DNA from: Streptomyces sp. NBC_00536 | GTDB taxonomy: Bacteria; Actinomycetota; Actinomycetes; Streptomycetales; Streptomycetaceae | Reading direction: 5' to 3' | NCBI RefSeq assembly: GCF_036346295.1 | Contig: NZ_CP107819.1 | Span: 1,178,001-1,242,000 of the forward strand | DNA length: 64,000 nucleotides | Part shown: piece by piece, positions 35,546-44,690 of the stretch | Layout of the letters: every line of letters begins with the position of its first letter | Numbering within the stretch: the stretch's first letter is position 1 | Made by a program: the position numbers and the translations under genes | The notes under the pieces: model-generated | What the model was told of the DNA's origin: nothing | Databases searched by the model: none | The model's input: only the letters and a program-made list of their open reading frames with translations

Positions 35546-36343
35546 ATGAAGGTCGTACTGTTCTGCGGCGGTTACGGACTGCGGATGCGCAGCGGAGCCT
35601 CCGACGACGTGCCCAAGCCCATGGCGATGGTCGGCCCGCGGCCGCTGATCTGGCACGTCATGCGCTACTACGCGTCCTTCGGGCACACGGAGTTCATCCT
35701 GTGTCTCGGGTACGGGGCCGAGCACATCAAGAACTTCTTCCTCAACTACGAGGAGACCACGTCCAACGACTTCGTACTGCGGGGCGGGCGCACCGAGCTG
35801 CTCTCCACCGACATCGCCTCCTGGACGATCACCTTCGTGCAGACCGGCATCGAGTCGCCCATCGGGGAGCGGCTGCGCCGGGTGCGGCCCCACCTGGAGG
35901 GCGACGAGATGTTCCTCGCCAACTACGCGGACGTGCTGACCGACGCCCCGCTGCCGGAGATGATCGACCGGTTCTCCCGGCGCGACGCCGGAGCCTCGAT
36001 GATGGTGGTCCCGCCGCAGTCCTCGTTCCACTGCGTGGACCTGGGCGACGACGGCCTGGTCGGGGGCATCACGGCGGTGAGCGACATGCCGCTGTGGGAG
36101 AACGGCGGCTACTTCGTGCTCCGCCAGGAGGTCTTCGACCACATACCGGAGAACGGGGACCTGGTCGCGGACGGATGTGCCCAACTGGCCAAAGAAGGAC
36201 GGCTGCTGGCGTACCAGCACCGCGGGTTCTGGAAGCCGACCGACACCGTGAAGGAGCGTGCCGCGCTCGACGCCGCCTACGCCGTGGGCGACCGCCCGTG
36301 GGCCGTGTGGGAGCGGGACGGCTCGGGGGTGGGGACCTCGTGA
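35546..36343 (+). CDS. Nucleotidyltransferase, glucose-1-phosphate cytidylyltransferase (RfbF)-like
   Basis: A 265-aa nucleotidyltransferase. It has the modified phosphate loop LFCGGYGLRMR at the N-terminus and the conserved lysine in DVPKPMAMVG, followed by LIWHVMRYYASFGH. This resembles RfbF, which makes CDP-glucose for 3,6-dideoxy and branched sugars. Nucleotide specificity is not proven. It lies within the C-methyltransferase/PIG-L/epimerase module, and its stop overlaps the next GTG by 4 bp. Confidence 0.85.
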   Translation: MKVVLFCGGYGLRMRSGASDDVPKPMAMVGPRPLIWHVMRYYASFGHTEFILCLGYGAEHIKNFFLNYEETTSNDFVLRGGRTELLSTDIASWTITFVQTGIESPIGERLRRVRPHLEGDEMFLANYADVLTDAPLPEMIDRFSRRDAGASMMVVPPQSSFHCVDLGDDGLVGGITAVSDMPLWENGGYFVLRQEVFDHIPENGDLVADGCAQLAKEGRLLAYQHRGFWKPTDTVKERAALDAAYAVGDRPWAVWERDGSGVGTS

Positions 36344-36993
36344 TACGGCTCGGGGCCGGGCCCCTGGACCGGCTCGTCGCGGTGGGGGCGCACTGCGACG
36401 ACATCGCCATCGGCGCCGGTGGCACGCTGCTGGCGCTGTGCCGTGCGCGGCCGGGCATCCGTGTCGACGTACTGGTGCTCTCCGGTGGTGGCGGCGAGCG
36501 GGAGGACGAGGAGCGGGCCGCGCTCGCCGCCTTCTGCCCGGGCGCCGAACTACACCTGACCGTCCTGAAGTTGCCGGACGGCCGGATGCCGACGCACTGG
36601 GACGAGGCCAAGGCCGCGGTCGAGGAGCTGCGCGCGCGGACCGAGCCGGACCTGGTGCTCGCGCCGCGCACCGAGGACGCGCACCAGGACCACCGCGGCC
36701 TGGCGAAGCTGGTCACCACCGCGTTCCGCGACCACCTCGTGCTCGGCTACGAGATCGTCAAATGGGACGGCGACCTCGGCCGCCCGGTGGCGTACCAGCC
36801 GCTGGCGCCGGAGACCGCCGAGGAGAAGGTGCGGCTGTTGCAGGAGCACTATCCCTCGCAGCGGCACCGGCCCTGGTACGACCGCGAGGCCTTCCTCGGT
36901 CTCGCGCGCATCCGCGGCATCGAATGCCACGCCCGCTACGCCGAGGCGTTCGCCGTCACCAAACTCACTCTGAATCTGAATCTGGGGGAATGA
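36340..36993 (+). CDS. PIG-L/LmbE-family deacetylase
   Basis: A 217-aa zinc-dependent deacetylase of the PIG-L (LmbE) family. The metal site is AHCDDIAIGAGG (about 16-27; a Cys replaces the usual Pro of HPDD), with a distal His in HQDHRG (about 114). Relatives remove acetyl groups from N-acetyl amino sugars. Start GTG 36340 overlaps the upstream stop. The C-terminus ends in a short Leu-Asn repeat encoded by three CTGAAT units. It is probably a step in preparing the unusual sugar of this module. Confidence 0.84.
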   Translation: MIRLGAGPLDRLVAVGAHCDDIAIGAGGTLLALCRARPGIRVDVLVLSGGGGEREDEERAALAAFCPGAELHLTVLKLPDGRMPTHWDEAKAAVEELRARTEPDLVLAPRTEDAHQDHRGLAKLVTTAFRDHLVLGYEIVKWDGDLGRPVAYQPLAPETAEEKVRLLQEHYPSQRHRPWYDREAFLGLARIRGIECHARYAEAFAVTKLTLNLNLGE

Positions 36994-36996
36994 ACC

Positions 36997-38022
36997 GTGC
37001 GCGTACTGCTGACCGGACACCAGGGCTATCTGGGCACCGTGATGGCCCCGGTGCTCGCGGCCGCGGGGCACGAGGTCGTCGGTCTTGACGCGGGCCTGTT
37101 CGCGGACTGCGTCCTCGGCCCGCCGCCCGCGGACCCGCGGGGACACCGGGTGGACCTGCGCGACATCACGGCCGAGCACGTGGCCGGGGTGGACGCCGTG
37201 ATCCACCTGGCCGCGCTGTCCAACGACCCGCTGGGATCGCTGGCGCCGGACCTCACCTATGACATCAACCACCACGCCTCCGTACGGCTGGCCGAGCTGG
37301 CCCGCGACGCCGGAGTGCGGCGCTTCCTGTACGCCTCGACGTGCTCGGTGTACGGCGCCGCGGGCGGGGACGACCTGGTCGCCGAGGACGCCCCGCTGCG
37401 CCCGGTGACGCCGTACGCCGAGTCCAAGGTGCGGGTCGAGGACGACCTGCACGCACTGGCCGACGGCGACTTCACCCCGGTGTACATGCGCAACGCCACC
37501 GCCTTCGGCTATTCGCCGCGGCTGCGCGCCGACATCGTGCTGAACAACCTGGTGGGCCACGCCCTGCTGTCCGGCGAGGTGCTGGTGCTCTCCGACGGCA
37601 CCCCCTGGCGCCCGCTGGTGCACGCCGCGGACATCGCGCGGGCCTTCACGGCCGCGCTGACCGCGCCGCGGGAAGCGGTGCACGACCGGGCGTTCAACAT
37701 CGGCAGCGAGACCAACAACGTCACCGTCGCCGAGATCGCCGAGCAGGTCGCCGAGGCGGTGGACGGCTCGAAGGTGCGGATCACCGGGGAGAACGGCGCC
37801 GATCCGCGGTCGTACCGGGTGGACTTCTCCCGGTTCCGCGCCGCGCTGCCCGGCTTCGACTGCGAGTGGACGGTGCGGCGGGGAGCGCTCGAACTCGCCG
37901 AGGCCTACCGGAAGTTCGGGCTGACCCGGGAGGACTTCGAGCGGCGCTTCACCCGGCTGGCCGTGCTGCGCGCGGCGTCCGAGGCCGGCACGGTCGACGA
38001 CACCCTGCGGTGGCGCCGATGA
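36997..38022 (+). CDS. NAD-dependent epimerase/dehydratase (SDR family)
   Basis: A 341-aa extended short-chain dehydrogenase. It has the cofactor loop TGHQGYLG (about 6-13) and the catalytic YxxxK in PYAESK (about 138-143), preceded by STCSVYG. Such enzymes epimerise, dehydrate or reduce nucleotide sugars; the exact step is unknown. GTG 36997 lies 3 bp after the deacetylase stop. It overlaps the DUF4910 gene by 4 bp (ATGA), keeping it inside the same polycistron. Confidence 0.87.
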   Translation: MRVLLTGHQGYLGTVMAPVLAAAGHEVVGLDAGLFADCVLGPPPADPRGHRVDLRDITAEHVAGVDAVIHLAALSNDPLGSLAPDLTYDINHHASVRLAELARDAGVRRFLYASTCSVYGAAGGDDLVAEDAPLRPVTPYAESKVRVEDDLHALADGDFTPVYMRNATAFGYSPRLRADIVLNNLVGHALLSGEVLVLSDGTPWRPLVHAADIARAFTAALTAPREAVHDRAFNIGSETNNVTVAEIAEQVAEAVDGSKVRITGENGADPRSYRVDFSRFRAALPGFDCEWTVRRGALELAEAYRKFGLTREDFERRFTRLAVLRAASEAGTVDDTLRWRR

Positions 38023-39293
38023 CCTCGGTCGGCGCGCGGATGCACGCGCTGGTGGAACGGCTGTACCCGCTGTGCCGGAGCATCACCGGCGACGGGGTGC
38101 GCGCCACCCTGGACATCGTCGGCGAGTACCTTCCGCTCCAGGTGCACGAGGTGCCGACCGGGACGCAGGTGCTCGACTGGACGGTGCCGCAGGAGTGGAA
38201 CATCCGGGACGCGTACATCGCCGACGCCACCGGCAAGCGGGTCGTCGACTTCGCCGCGTCCAGCCTGCACGTGCTCGGCTACAGCGTGCCCGTGTCGGCG
38301 ACCATGCCCCTGGCCGAGCTGCGCGCACACCTGCACACCCTGCCGGAGCAGCCGACCTGGGTGCCGTACCGCACCAGCTACTACACGCCGGAGTGGGGGT
38401 TCTGTCTGGCCCAGGAGACCCTGGACGCGCTGCCGGACGGCGAGTACGAGGTGCGCGTCGACTCCACCCTCTCCGACGGTCACCTCACCTACGCCGAGCA
38501 CGTGGTGCCCGGTCAGGTCGCCGAGGAGGTGATCGTCTCCTGCCACGTCTGCCACCCGTCGCTGGCCAACGACAACCTGGCGGGCATCGCGGTGGCGACC
38601 TTCCTGGCGCTGGCGCTGGCCGAGCGAACCCCGTACTACACCTACCGGTTCATCTACGCGCCCGGCACCATCGGGGCGATCACCTGGCTGGCCCGCAACA
38701 AGGAGCGGATCGGCCAGGTCAAGCACGGTCTGGTGCTGGCCTGCGCGGGCGACTCGGGGCAGTTGACGTACAAACAGAGCAGGCGCGGCGACGCGGAGAT
38801 CGACCGGGTGCTGCGGCACGTGCTCTCCGCCTCCGAACGCCCGCACCGGGTCACGGAGTTCACTCCGTACGGCTACGACGAGCGGCAGTTCTGCTCGCCC
38901 GGCTTCGATCTCGGCGTGGGCTCGCTCAGCCGGACCCCGTACGCGGGCTACCCCGAATACCACACCTCGGCGGACAACCCGGACTTCGTCTTCCCCGAGG
39001 CGATGGAGGACACCCTCGCCGTCTGCCGCGAGGCGTTCGGCGTGCTCGACCGCAACCGGCGCTACATCAACCTCAGCCCCTACGGGGAACCGCAGTTGGG
39101 GCGGCGCGGGCTGTACGACTCGCTCGGCGGCCGCAGCGACGCGAAGCAGGCCCAGATGGCCATGCTCTGGGTGCTCAGCCTCTCCGACGGCGAGCACGGT
39201 CTGCTGGACGTCGCCGAGCGGTCCGGGCTGCCGTTCGAGACCGTCGCCGCCGCGGCCGACGCCCTGTGCGGCGCCGGGCTGATCAAGGCATGA
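38019..39293 (+). CDS. DUF4910 / aminopeptidase-domain protein
   Basis: A 424-aa protein with an M28-like aminopeptidase fold. It contains metal-binding motif CHVCHPSLANDN (about 175-186) and DERQFCSPGFDLGVGSLSRT (about 285-305), as in the DUF4910 family. A winged-helix-like tail is at about 375-424. The recurrent co-occurrence of DUF4910 with cytidylyltransferase, C-methyltransferase, PIG-L and epimerase genes in polysaccharide loci argues for a role in an unusual sugar or amide decoration rather than protein turnover. It overlaps both neighbours by 4 bp. Confidence 0.82.
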   Translation: MTSVGARMHALVERLYPLCRSITGDGVRATLDIVGEYLPLQVHEVPTGTQVLDWTVPQEWNIRDAYIADATGKRVVDFAASSLHVLGYSVPVSATMPLAELRAHLHTLPEQPTWVPYRTSYYTPEWGFCLAQETLDALPDGEYEVRVDSTLSDGHLTYAEHVVPGQVAEEVIVSCHVCHPSLANDNLAGIAVATFLALALAERTPYYTYRFIYAPGTIGAITWLARNKERIGQVKHGLVLACAGDSGQLTYKQSRRGDAEIDRVLRHVLSASERPHRVTEFTPYGYDERQFCSPGFDLGVGSLSRTPYAGYPEYHTSADNPDFVFPEAMEDTLAVCREAFGVLDRNRRYINLSPYGEPQLGRRGLYDSLGGRSDAKQAQMAMLWVLSLSDGEHGLLDVAERSGLPFETVAAAADALCGAGLIKA

Positions 39294-40606
39294 CGCCGAT
39301 GACCACAGAGGGGGACGAAGCGACGGTTCCGGAGGCTCCGCCCGGCCCCGCCCGGCGGACGGCCAAGCGGGCCATGGTCGGCCGGCTGTCGTGGGGGCTG
39401 GCCGACCAGGCGGCCTCCAGCATCAGCAACTTCGCGGTGGGGATCTACGTCGCACGCTCGCTGGGGGCGACCGCCTTCGGCGTGTTCAGCCTGGCCTGGG
39501 TGACCTACGGCGTGGTCCTCAACGTCTCCCGCGGGCTCGCCACCGACCCGCTCGTGGTCCGCTTCAGCGCCGTGCCGGAGGCCTCCTGGCGCGGGGCGGT
39601 GGCCCGCTCGTCGGGTACCGCGCTCGGCGTCGGCGGGGCCCTGGGCGCCGTGTGTCTGGCGGTCGGGCTGGGCCTCGGCGGCGGCGTGGGCTCCGCGTTG
39701 GCCTGTCTCGGCGTCGTGATGCCGGGGCTGCTGCTGCAGGACGCGTGGCGGTACTCGTTCTTCGCCGCCGGCAGCGGGCAGAAGGCGTTCGCCAACGACC
39801 TGGTGTGGGGCGTCGCGCTCGTCCCGGCCATGGTGGTGGCGGCCCGCGTGGGCAGCGTGGCCGCCTTCGTGCTCGCCTGGGGCGGGTCGGCCGCGGTGGC
39901 CGCGCTGTACGGCTGCCTGCAGTCCGGCATCCGGCCCCGGATGACCGGAGCCCGCGGGTGGCTGCGCGAGCAGCGCGACCTCGGCTACCGGTACCTGGCC
40001 GAGAACGTCGGCCTGAGCGGTGCCTACCAGATCCGGGCGTACGGGCTCGGCGCGCTCGTCGGGGTCACTTCGGTGGGCGCCGTCCGGGGCGCCGAGCTGC
40101 TGCTCGGCCCGTTCCTCGCGGTGCTGATGGGGCTGTCGCTGGTCACCGTCGCGGAGGCGGCCCGGGTGCTGCGGCAGGCCTCGCACCGGCTGGGCGGGTT
40201 CTGCCTCCTGCTCGGCGGCGGGCAGGCCGGCGCCGCCCTGCTGTGGGGCGCCGCCCTGCTGCTGGTGCCGGACCGGCTCGGCGAGCTGGTGCTCGGCGGT
40301 GTCTGGCCCGCCGCCGCGCAGCTCATCGTCCCGGCCACGCTCGGCGTCGCGGGCGCCAGCCTCGGCACCGGCGCGGCGGCCGGGCTGCGCGCGCTCGGCG
40401 CGGCCCGGCGCAGCCTGCGCTGCCAGATGTTCGCCTCCGCCTGTTACGCGGGCGGCGGTGTCGGCGGGGCGGTCATCGCGGGCACGGTCGGCTCCTCCTG
40501 GGGCGTCGCCGCCGCCACCTTGAGCAGCTCGGCCGTGTGGTGGCAGCAGCTGCGCTCCGCCCTGCGCGAGCACCACGGCACCACGACGACCCGATCCATG
40601 AAGTGA
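39290..40606 (+). CDS. Wzx-like polysaccharide flippase
   Basis: A 438-aa membrane protein with about twelve hydrophobic segments and a basic N-terminus (KRAMVGRLSWGLADQAASS), the MATE/PST exporter layout of Wzx. It would flip the lipid-linked repeat unit across the membrane for polymerisation by Wzy. It starts at ATG 39290, overlapping the previous stop. A GT2 gene follows 7 bp downstream. Confidence 0.82.
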   Translation: MTPMTTEGDEATVPEAPPGPARRTAKRAMVGRLSWGLADQAASSISNFAVGIYVARSLGATAFGVFSLAWVTYGVVLNVSRGLATDPLVVRFSAVPEASWRGAVARSSGTALGVGGALGAVCLAVGLGLGGGVGSALACLGVVMPGLLLQDAWRYSFFAAGSGQKAFANDLVWGVALVPAMVVAARVGSVAAFVLAWGGSAAVAALYGCLQSGIRPRMTGARGWLREQRDLGYRYLAENVGLSGAYQIRAYGLGALVGVTSVGAVRGAELLLGPFLAVLMGLSLVTVAEAARVLRQASHRLGGFCLLLGGGQAGAALLWGAALLLVPDRLGELVLGGVWPAAAQLIVPATLGVAGASLGTGAAAGLRALGAARRSLRCQMFASACYAGGGVGGAVIAGTVGSSWGVAAATLSSSAVWWQQLRSALREHHGTTTTRSMK

Positions 40607-40613
40607 GGACGAC

Positions 40614-41561
40614 ATGAGCGCCCAACCCAGGCTGAGCATCGGCCTGCCCGTGTACAACGGCGAGGAATATCTGGCCGAGTCGCTCGACGCCCTCCTCGGC
40701 CAGACCTACGAGGACTTCGAGCTGGTCATCTCCGACAACGCCTCGGCCGACGGCACCGCGGACATCTGCCGCCGGTACGCCGAGAAGGACTCGCGCATCC
40801 GGTACCTCCGTCTGCCCAGGAACATCGGCGCCACGCCGAACCACAACCGCGTGTTCACCGAGTCCCGCGGCGAGCTGTTCAAGTGGGCCTCGCACGACGA
40901 CCTGTACGGACGGGACCTGCTGCGGCGCTGCGTGGAAGCGCTGGACGAGCGGCCGGAGGTGATCCTCGCCCACACCGACCAGGCGGTCATCGACGGCGAC
41001 GGCCAGGTGAAGGTCCCGTACGAGTACACGCTCGCCACCGGCTCCCCGCACCCGCCGGAGCGCTTCCGCAGTCTGCTGTTCGAGCCGGGTGGCGACGACT
41101 TCTACGGGGTGATGCGCGCCGACGTGCTGCGCCGGGTGAAGCCGCTCGACAGCTACCACCACGCGGACCGCACGTTCGTCGCCGAGATCACCCTGCACGG
41201 GGCCTTCCACCAGGTGCCGGAGCTGCTGTACTTCCGCCGCGACCACCCGGGCCGCGCCGAGCGGGCGAATCCGAGCCTGCGGTCGCGGTGCGTCAACCTG
41301 GACCCGCGCCGGGCCGGTCCGCTGCACCCGGCGCCCCGGCTGCTCGCCGAGTACGTGGGGGGCTTCGTCTCGGCGGTCCGCCGGGCGCCGCTGTCCTCGG
41401 CCGACCGGCGCGCGTGCTACCGCCACCTCGCCGCGTGGATGGCCAGCCGGGTCCGGCCGGGCGCCGGAGAGCGGGTCGAGGACCGCGCCCCGGTCGACCC
41501 GGCCCTGCTCACCGTCTCCGTCGACGCCCTCGTGGCCGGCCGTGAGGGGAGGCAGGGATGA
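40614..41561 (+). CDS. GT2-family glycosyltransferase
   Basis: A 315-aa GT-A glycosyltransferase. The N-terminal nucleotide-sugar site shows LSIGLPVYNGEEYLAESLD and ISDNASADGT, and the metal-binding acidic pair lies near FKWASHDDLYGRDLL. It transfers one sugar of the repeat unit in the cytoplasm. Its stop overlaps the ATG of the pyruvyltransferase gene by 4 bp. Confidence 0.88.
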   Translation: MSAQPRLSIGLPVYNGEEYLAESLDALLGQTYEDFELVISDNASADGTADICRRYAEKDSRIRYLRLPRNIGATPNHNRVFTESRGELFKWASHDDLYGRDLLRRCVEALDERPEVILAHTDQAVIDGDGQVKVPYEYTLATGSPHPPERFRSLLFEPGGDDFYGVMRADVLRRVKPLDSYHHADRTFVAEITLHGAFHQVPELLYFRRDHPGRAERANPSLRSRCVNLDPRRAGPLHPAPRLLAEYVGGFVSAVRRAPLSSADRRACYRHLAAWMASRVRPGAGERVEDRAPVDPALLTVSVDALVAGREGRQG

Positions 41562-42799
41562 CGCCCGGGAAGGGAACTCCGGTGCGCGTCGGGGTGTTCG
41601 GCCTGCTCGGCTCCGGGAACCTCGGCAACGACGGGTCGCTCGAAGCCGTGCTCGGCTACCTCCGCGCCGCGCACCCGGACGCGGCCGTGGACGCGCTGTG
41701 CGGCGGGCCCGAGGCCGTCACCGCCCGGTTCGGGATCCCGGCGACGCGGCTGCACTGGTACCGCGGGGAGTACCGGACCGCCTCGCGGGCCGGCTCGGTC
41801 GTGGCGAAGGGGCTGGGCAAGGCCATCGACGCCGTCCGCACCGCTTCCTGGGTGCGCCGGCACGACGTGGTGATCGTGCCGGGCATGGGCGTGCTGGAGG
41901 CCACGCTGCCGCTGCGGCCGTGGGGCTTCCCGTACGCGCTGTTCCTGCTCTGCGCGTCCGGCCGGCTGTTCGGCACCCGGGTCGCGCTGGTGAGCGTCGG
42001 CGCCGCCGCGATCGGCAACCGGCCGACCCGGGCCCTGGTGCGCTGGTCGGCGCGACTGGCCCACTACCGGTCGTACCGGGACGCCCCGTCCCGCGACGCG
42101 ATGCGGGCGATGGGCGTGGACACCGCGCGCGACGAGGTCTACCCGGACCTCGCCTTCTCCCTGCCGGCGCTGCCGGGGCGGGGACCCGACGAGGTCCCGG
42201 TCCCGCCGGGCCCGGTCTGCGTCGGCGTCATGGCCTTCCACGGCGGCAACGACGACCGCGCCCGGGCCGAGGAGATCCACCGGCGCTACCTCGACGGGAC
42301 GATCAGGTTCGTCCGTACCCTGGCCGGGGACGGCAGGCCGGTCCGGCTGCTCACCGGTGACGGGGTCGACGTACCGGTGGTCGCCGCGATCCTCGACGCG
42401 GTGGACTCGCCGCTGGTCACCGCCGCCGAGACGGCCTCACTGGCCGACCTGATGAAGGAGATGGCGGCGGCCGACACGGTGGTGGCCGTCCGCTACCACA
42501 ATCTGATCTGCGCGCTGAAGACCGGTACGCCCACGCTCGCGCTCAGCTATGCGGCGAAGAGCGACGCGCTCATGGAGTCGATGGGGCTCGGCGCCTACAC
42601 CCACCCGGCGCGCGAGGTCGACGCCGACCGGCTGCTCGAACAGTTCAGGTCGCTGGAGCTGCGGTCGGCGGAAGTGCGGCGGACCCTCGCCGAGCGCAAC
42701 CTCACCGCCGCCCGGCTCGTCGAGCGCCAGTTCACCGCCCTGACCGCGGCCCTCTTCCCGGCGGCCGACCCCACCCACGCCCTGCGGGAGACCCCATGA
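41558..42799 (+). CDS. Polysaccharide pyruvyl transferase-family protein
   Basis: A 413-aa member of the pyruvyltransferase (CsaB/WcaK-like) fold. It has FGLLGSGNLGNDGSLEAVLG at the N-terminus and the C-terminal MAAADTVVAVRYHNLICALK. These enzymes add ketal-linked pyruvate to sugars, giving the polymer negative charge. It overlaps both neighbours by 4 bp and sits next to the RmlC-like gene. Confidence 0.87.
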   Translation: MTPGKGTPVRVGVFGLLGSGNLGNDGSLEAVLGYLRAAHPDAAVDALCGGPEAVTARFGIPATRLHWYRGEYRTASRAGSVVAKGLGKAIDAVRTASWVRRHDVVIVPGMGVLEATLPLRPWGFPYALFLLCASGRLFGTRVALVSVGAAAIGNRPTRALVRWSARLAHYRSYRDAPSRDAMRAMGVDTARDEVYPDLAFSLPALPGRGPDEVPVPPGPVCVGVMAFHGGNDDRARAEEIHRRYLDGTIRFVRTLAGDGRPVRLLTGDGVDVPVVAAILDAVDSPLVTAAETASLADLMKEMAAADTVVAVRYHNLICALKTGTPTLALSYAAKSDALMESMGLGAYTHPAREVDADRLLEQFRSLELRSAEVRRTLAERNLTAARLVERQFTALTAALFPAADPTHALRETP

Positions 42800-43347
42800 A
42801 GACGACCGAAGTCCCGGCGATCGCGGGCGCGTTCCTGTTCGAGCCGACGCCGTACGCCGACGAACGCGGCTTCTTCTGCCGCACCTTCGACGCCGAGGTG
42901 GTCCGCTCGGTGGGCCTCGACCCGGACGCCTTCGTCCAGGACAGCCTGTCCCGTTCGGTCCGGGGGGTGCTGCGCGGCCTGCACCTGCGCTCGGGTGCGG
43001 GCGAGGCGAAGCTGGTGCGATGCTCGTACGGGAGGGTCTTCGACGTGGTCGTGGACCTGCGGCCCGATTCGCCGACCTACCTCGGCCGGGCCTTCTTCGA
43101 CCTGTCCGGCGAGACGCAGGCGACCGTGTACGTCCCGGCGGGGTGCGCGCACGGCTTCCAGACTCTGACCGAGACCGCCGATGTCTCATACCGCATCGAC
43201 CGCCCGCACGATCCGGCCGAGGACGTGACGATCGCCTTCGATGATCCGGAACTCTCCATACCCTGGCCGCTGCCTGTGGTATCGATGTCGGAGCGGGACC
43301 GCAAGGCACCGAGCCTCGCCGAGGTCCTGCGGCAGAAGGAGGGGTGA
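42796..43347 (+). CDS. rfbC: dTDP-4-dehydrorhamnose 3,5-epimerase-like (RmlC)
   Basis: A 183-aa cupin-type sugar epimerase. The family signature is present: DERGFFCRTFD, SRSVRGVLRGLHLRSG with the catalytic His, and FGAxAGCAHGFQTL-like AGCAHGFQTLTE. It epimerises carbon 3 and/or 5 of a 4-keto NDP-sugar. RmlA, RmlB and RmlD are absent from this window, so it probably acts on the module's own keto sugar. It starts at ATG 42796 inside the pyruvyltransferase stop. Confidence 0.88.
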   Translation: MKTTEVPAIAGAFLFEPTPYADERGFFCRTFDAEVVRSVGLDPDAFVQDSLSRSVRGVLRGLHLRSGAGEAKLVRCSYGRVFDVVVDLRPDSPTYLGRAFFDLSGETQATVYVPAGCAHGFQTLTETADVSYRIDRPHDPAEDVTIAFDDPELSIPWPLPVVSMSERDRKAPSLAEVLRQKEG

Positions 43348-43354
43348 AGTCAGC

Positions 43355-44680
43355 TTGACCACCGAAGAGTTCTCCCTGCCCCGGTCGCTGATGGCGAACG
43401 AGCGGCTGCACGCCATGGTCCCCGGGGGTGCGCACACCTACGCCAAGGGCGACGACCAGTACCCGGAACACCTGGCCCCGGTCATCAGCCACGGCAGCGG
43501 CGCCCACGTGTGGGACGTCGACGGCAACCGCTACGTCGAGTACGGCTCCGGCCTGCGGTCGGTCAGCCTCGGGCACGCCCATCCGCGCGTGCTCGAAGCG
43601 GTGCGGGGGGAACTCGGCCGCGGCGGCAACTTCGTCCGGCCGTCCATCCTGGAGGTCGAGGCCGCGGAGTGCTTCCTGGCCACGGTGCCGACCGCCGACA
43701 TGGTCAAGTTCGCGAAGAACGGCTCCGACGTCACCACCGCCGCGGTGCGCCTCGCCCGCGCCGTCACCGGGCGCGCGCGGGTGGCCATCTGCGGTGACCA
43801 GCCGTTCCTCTCCGTCGACGACTGGTTCATCGGCACCACGCCGATGTCCGCCGGGATACCGGCGGCGATCACCGACCTCACCGTGACGTTCCCGTACGGG
43901 GACCTGGCGGCCACCGAGGAACTGCTCACCCGGTACGAGGGCGAGGTCGCCTGCCTGATCCTCGAACCCGCCGGCCACGCCGAACCGCCGCCCGGATACC
44001 TCGCCGGGCTGCGCGAACTGGCCGACCGGCACGGCTGCGTACTGGTCTTCGATGAGATGATCACCGGTTTCCGCTGGTCCGAGGCGGGGGCCCAGGGCCT
44101 GTACGGCGTGGTCCCCGACCTCTCCACCTTCGGCAAGGCGCTGGGCAACGGGTTCGCCGTCTCGGCGCTGGCCGGGCGCCGCGAGCTGATGGAGCGGGGC
44201 GGGCTGCGGCACTCCGGCGACCGGGTGTTCCTGCTGTCCACCACGCACGGTGCGGAGACGCACTCGCTGGCCGCCGCCATGGCCGTGCAGCGCACCTATG
44301 CCGAGGAGGGCATCACCGCCCGGCTGCACGCGCTCGGCGAGCGGCTGGCCGCCGGTGTCCGCGAGGCCGCGGCCGCCATGGGCGTCGGCGACCACGTCGT
44401 CGTCGCGGGCAGGGCCAGCAACCTGGTCTTCGCCACCCTCGACGAGGAGCGGCGGCCGTCGCAGCAGTACCGCACCCTGTTCCTGCGGCGGCTCCTCGCG
44501 GGCGGGGTGCTGGCCCCGTCGTTCGTGGTGAGCAGTGCGCTCGACGACGCCGACATCGACCACACCGTCGACGTGGTGGCCCAGGCGTGCGCGGTGTACC
44601 GCAAGGCGCTGGACGCCGGTGATCCCGCGCCCTGGCTGGGCGGGCGGCCGGTGAAACCCGTGTTCCGCCGCCGGGTGTGA
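43355..44680 (+). CDS. Glutamate-1-semialdehyde aminomutase-like class III aminotransferase
   Basis: A 441-aa PLP enzyme resembling HemL. It has MVPGGAHTYAKGDDQYP near the start, VFDEMITGFRW (about 228-238) and the PLP lysine in STFGKALGNGFAVSAL (about 255). In polysaccharide loci such enzymes aminate a keto sugar or a related carbonyl. TTG 43355 is chosen: AAGGAGG lies 12 nt before it, and the next in-frame ATG (43391) would remove conserved residues. It is the last gene of the 27.7-kb locus; its TGA faces the PAP2 stop across a short palindrome. Confidence 0.86.
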   Translation: MTTEEFSLPRSLMANERLHAMVPGGAHTYAKGDDQYPEHLAPVISHGSGAHVWDVDGNRYVEYGSGLRSVSLGHAHPRVLEAVRGELGRGGNFVRPSILEVEAAECFLATVPTADMVKFAKNGSDVTTAAVRLARAVTGRARVAICGDQPFLSVDDWFIGTTPMSAGIPAAITDLTVTFPYGDLAATEELLTRYEGEVACLILEPAGHAEPPPGYLAGLRELADRHGCVLVFDEMITGFRWSEAGAQGLYGVVPDLSTFGKALGNGFAVSALAGRRELMERGGLRHSGDRVFLLSTTHGAETHSLAAAMAVQRTYAEEGITARLHALGERLAAGVREAAAAMGVGDHVVVAGRASNLVFATLDEERRPSQQYRTLFLRRLLAGGVLAPSFVVSSALDDADIDHTVDVVAQACAVYRKALDAGDPAPWLGGRPVKPVFRRRV

Positions 44681-44690
44681 CGGAGCGTCA
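44678..44690. other. Palindrome joining two convergent stop codons
   Basis: TGACG-GAG-CGTCA: the TGA of the aminotransferase gene and the complementary TCA of the PAP2 gene are the two ends of one inverted repeat. It separates the rightward polysaccharide locus from leftward genes but is too short to be a convincing terminator. Confidence 0.6.

Noticed and set aside
38019..39293. DUF4910 protein as an ordinary peptidase
   Set aside because: The fold may be peptidase-like, but the gene is translationally coupled to sugar genes, so general proteolysis is unlikely.
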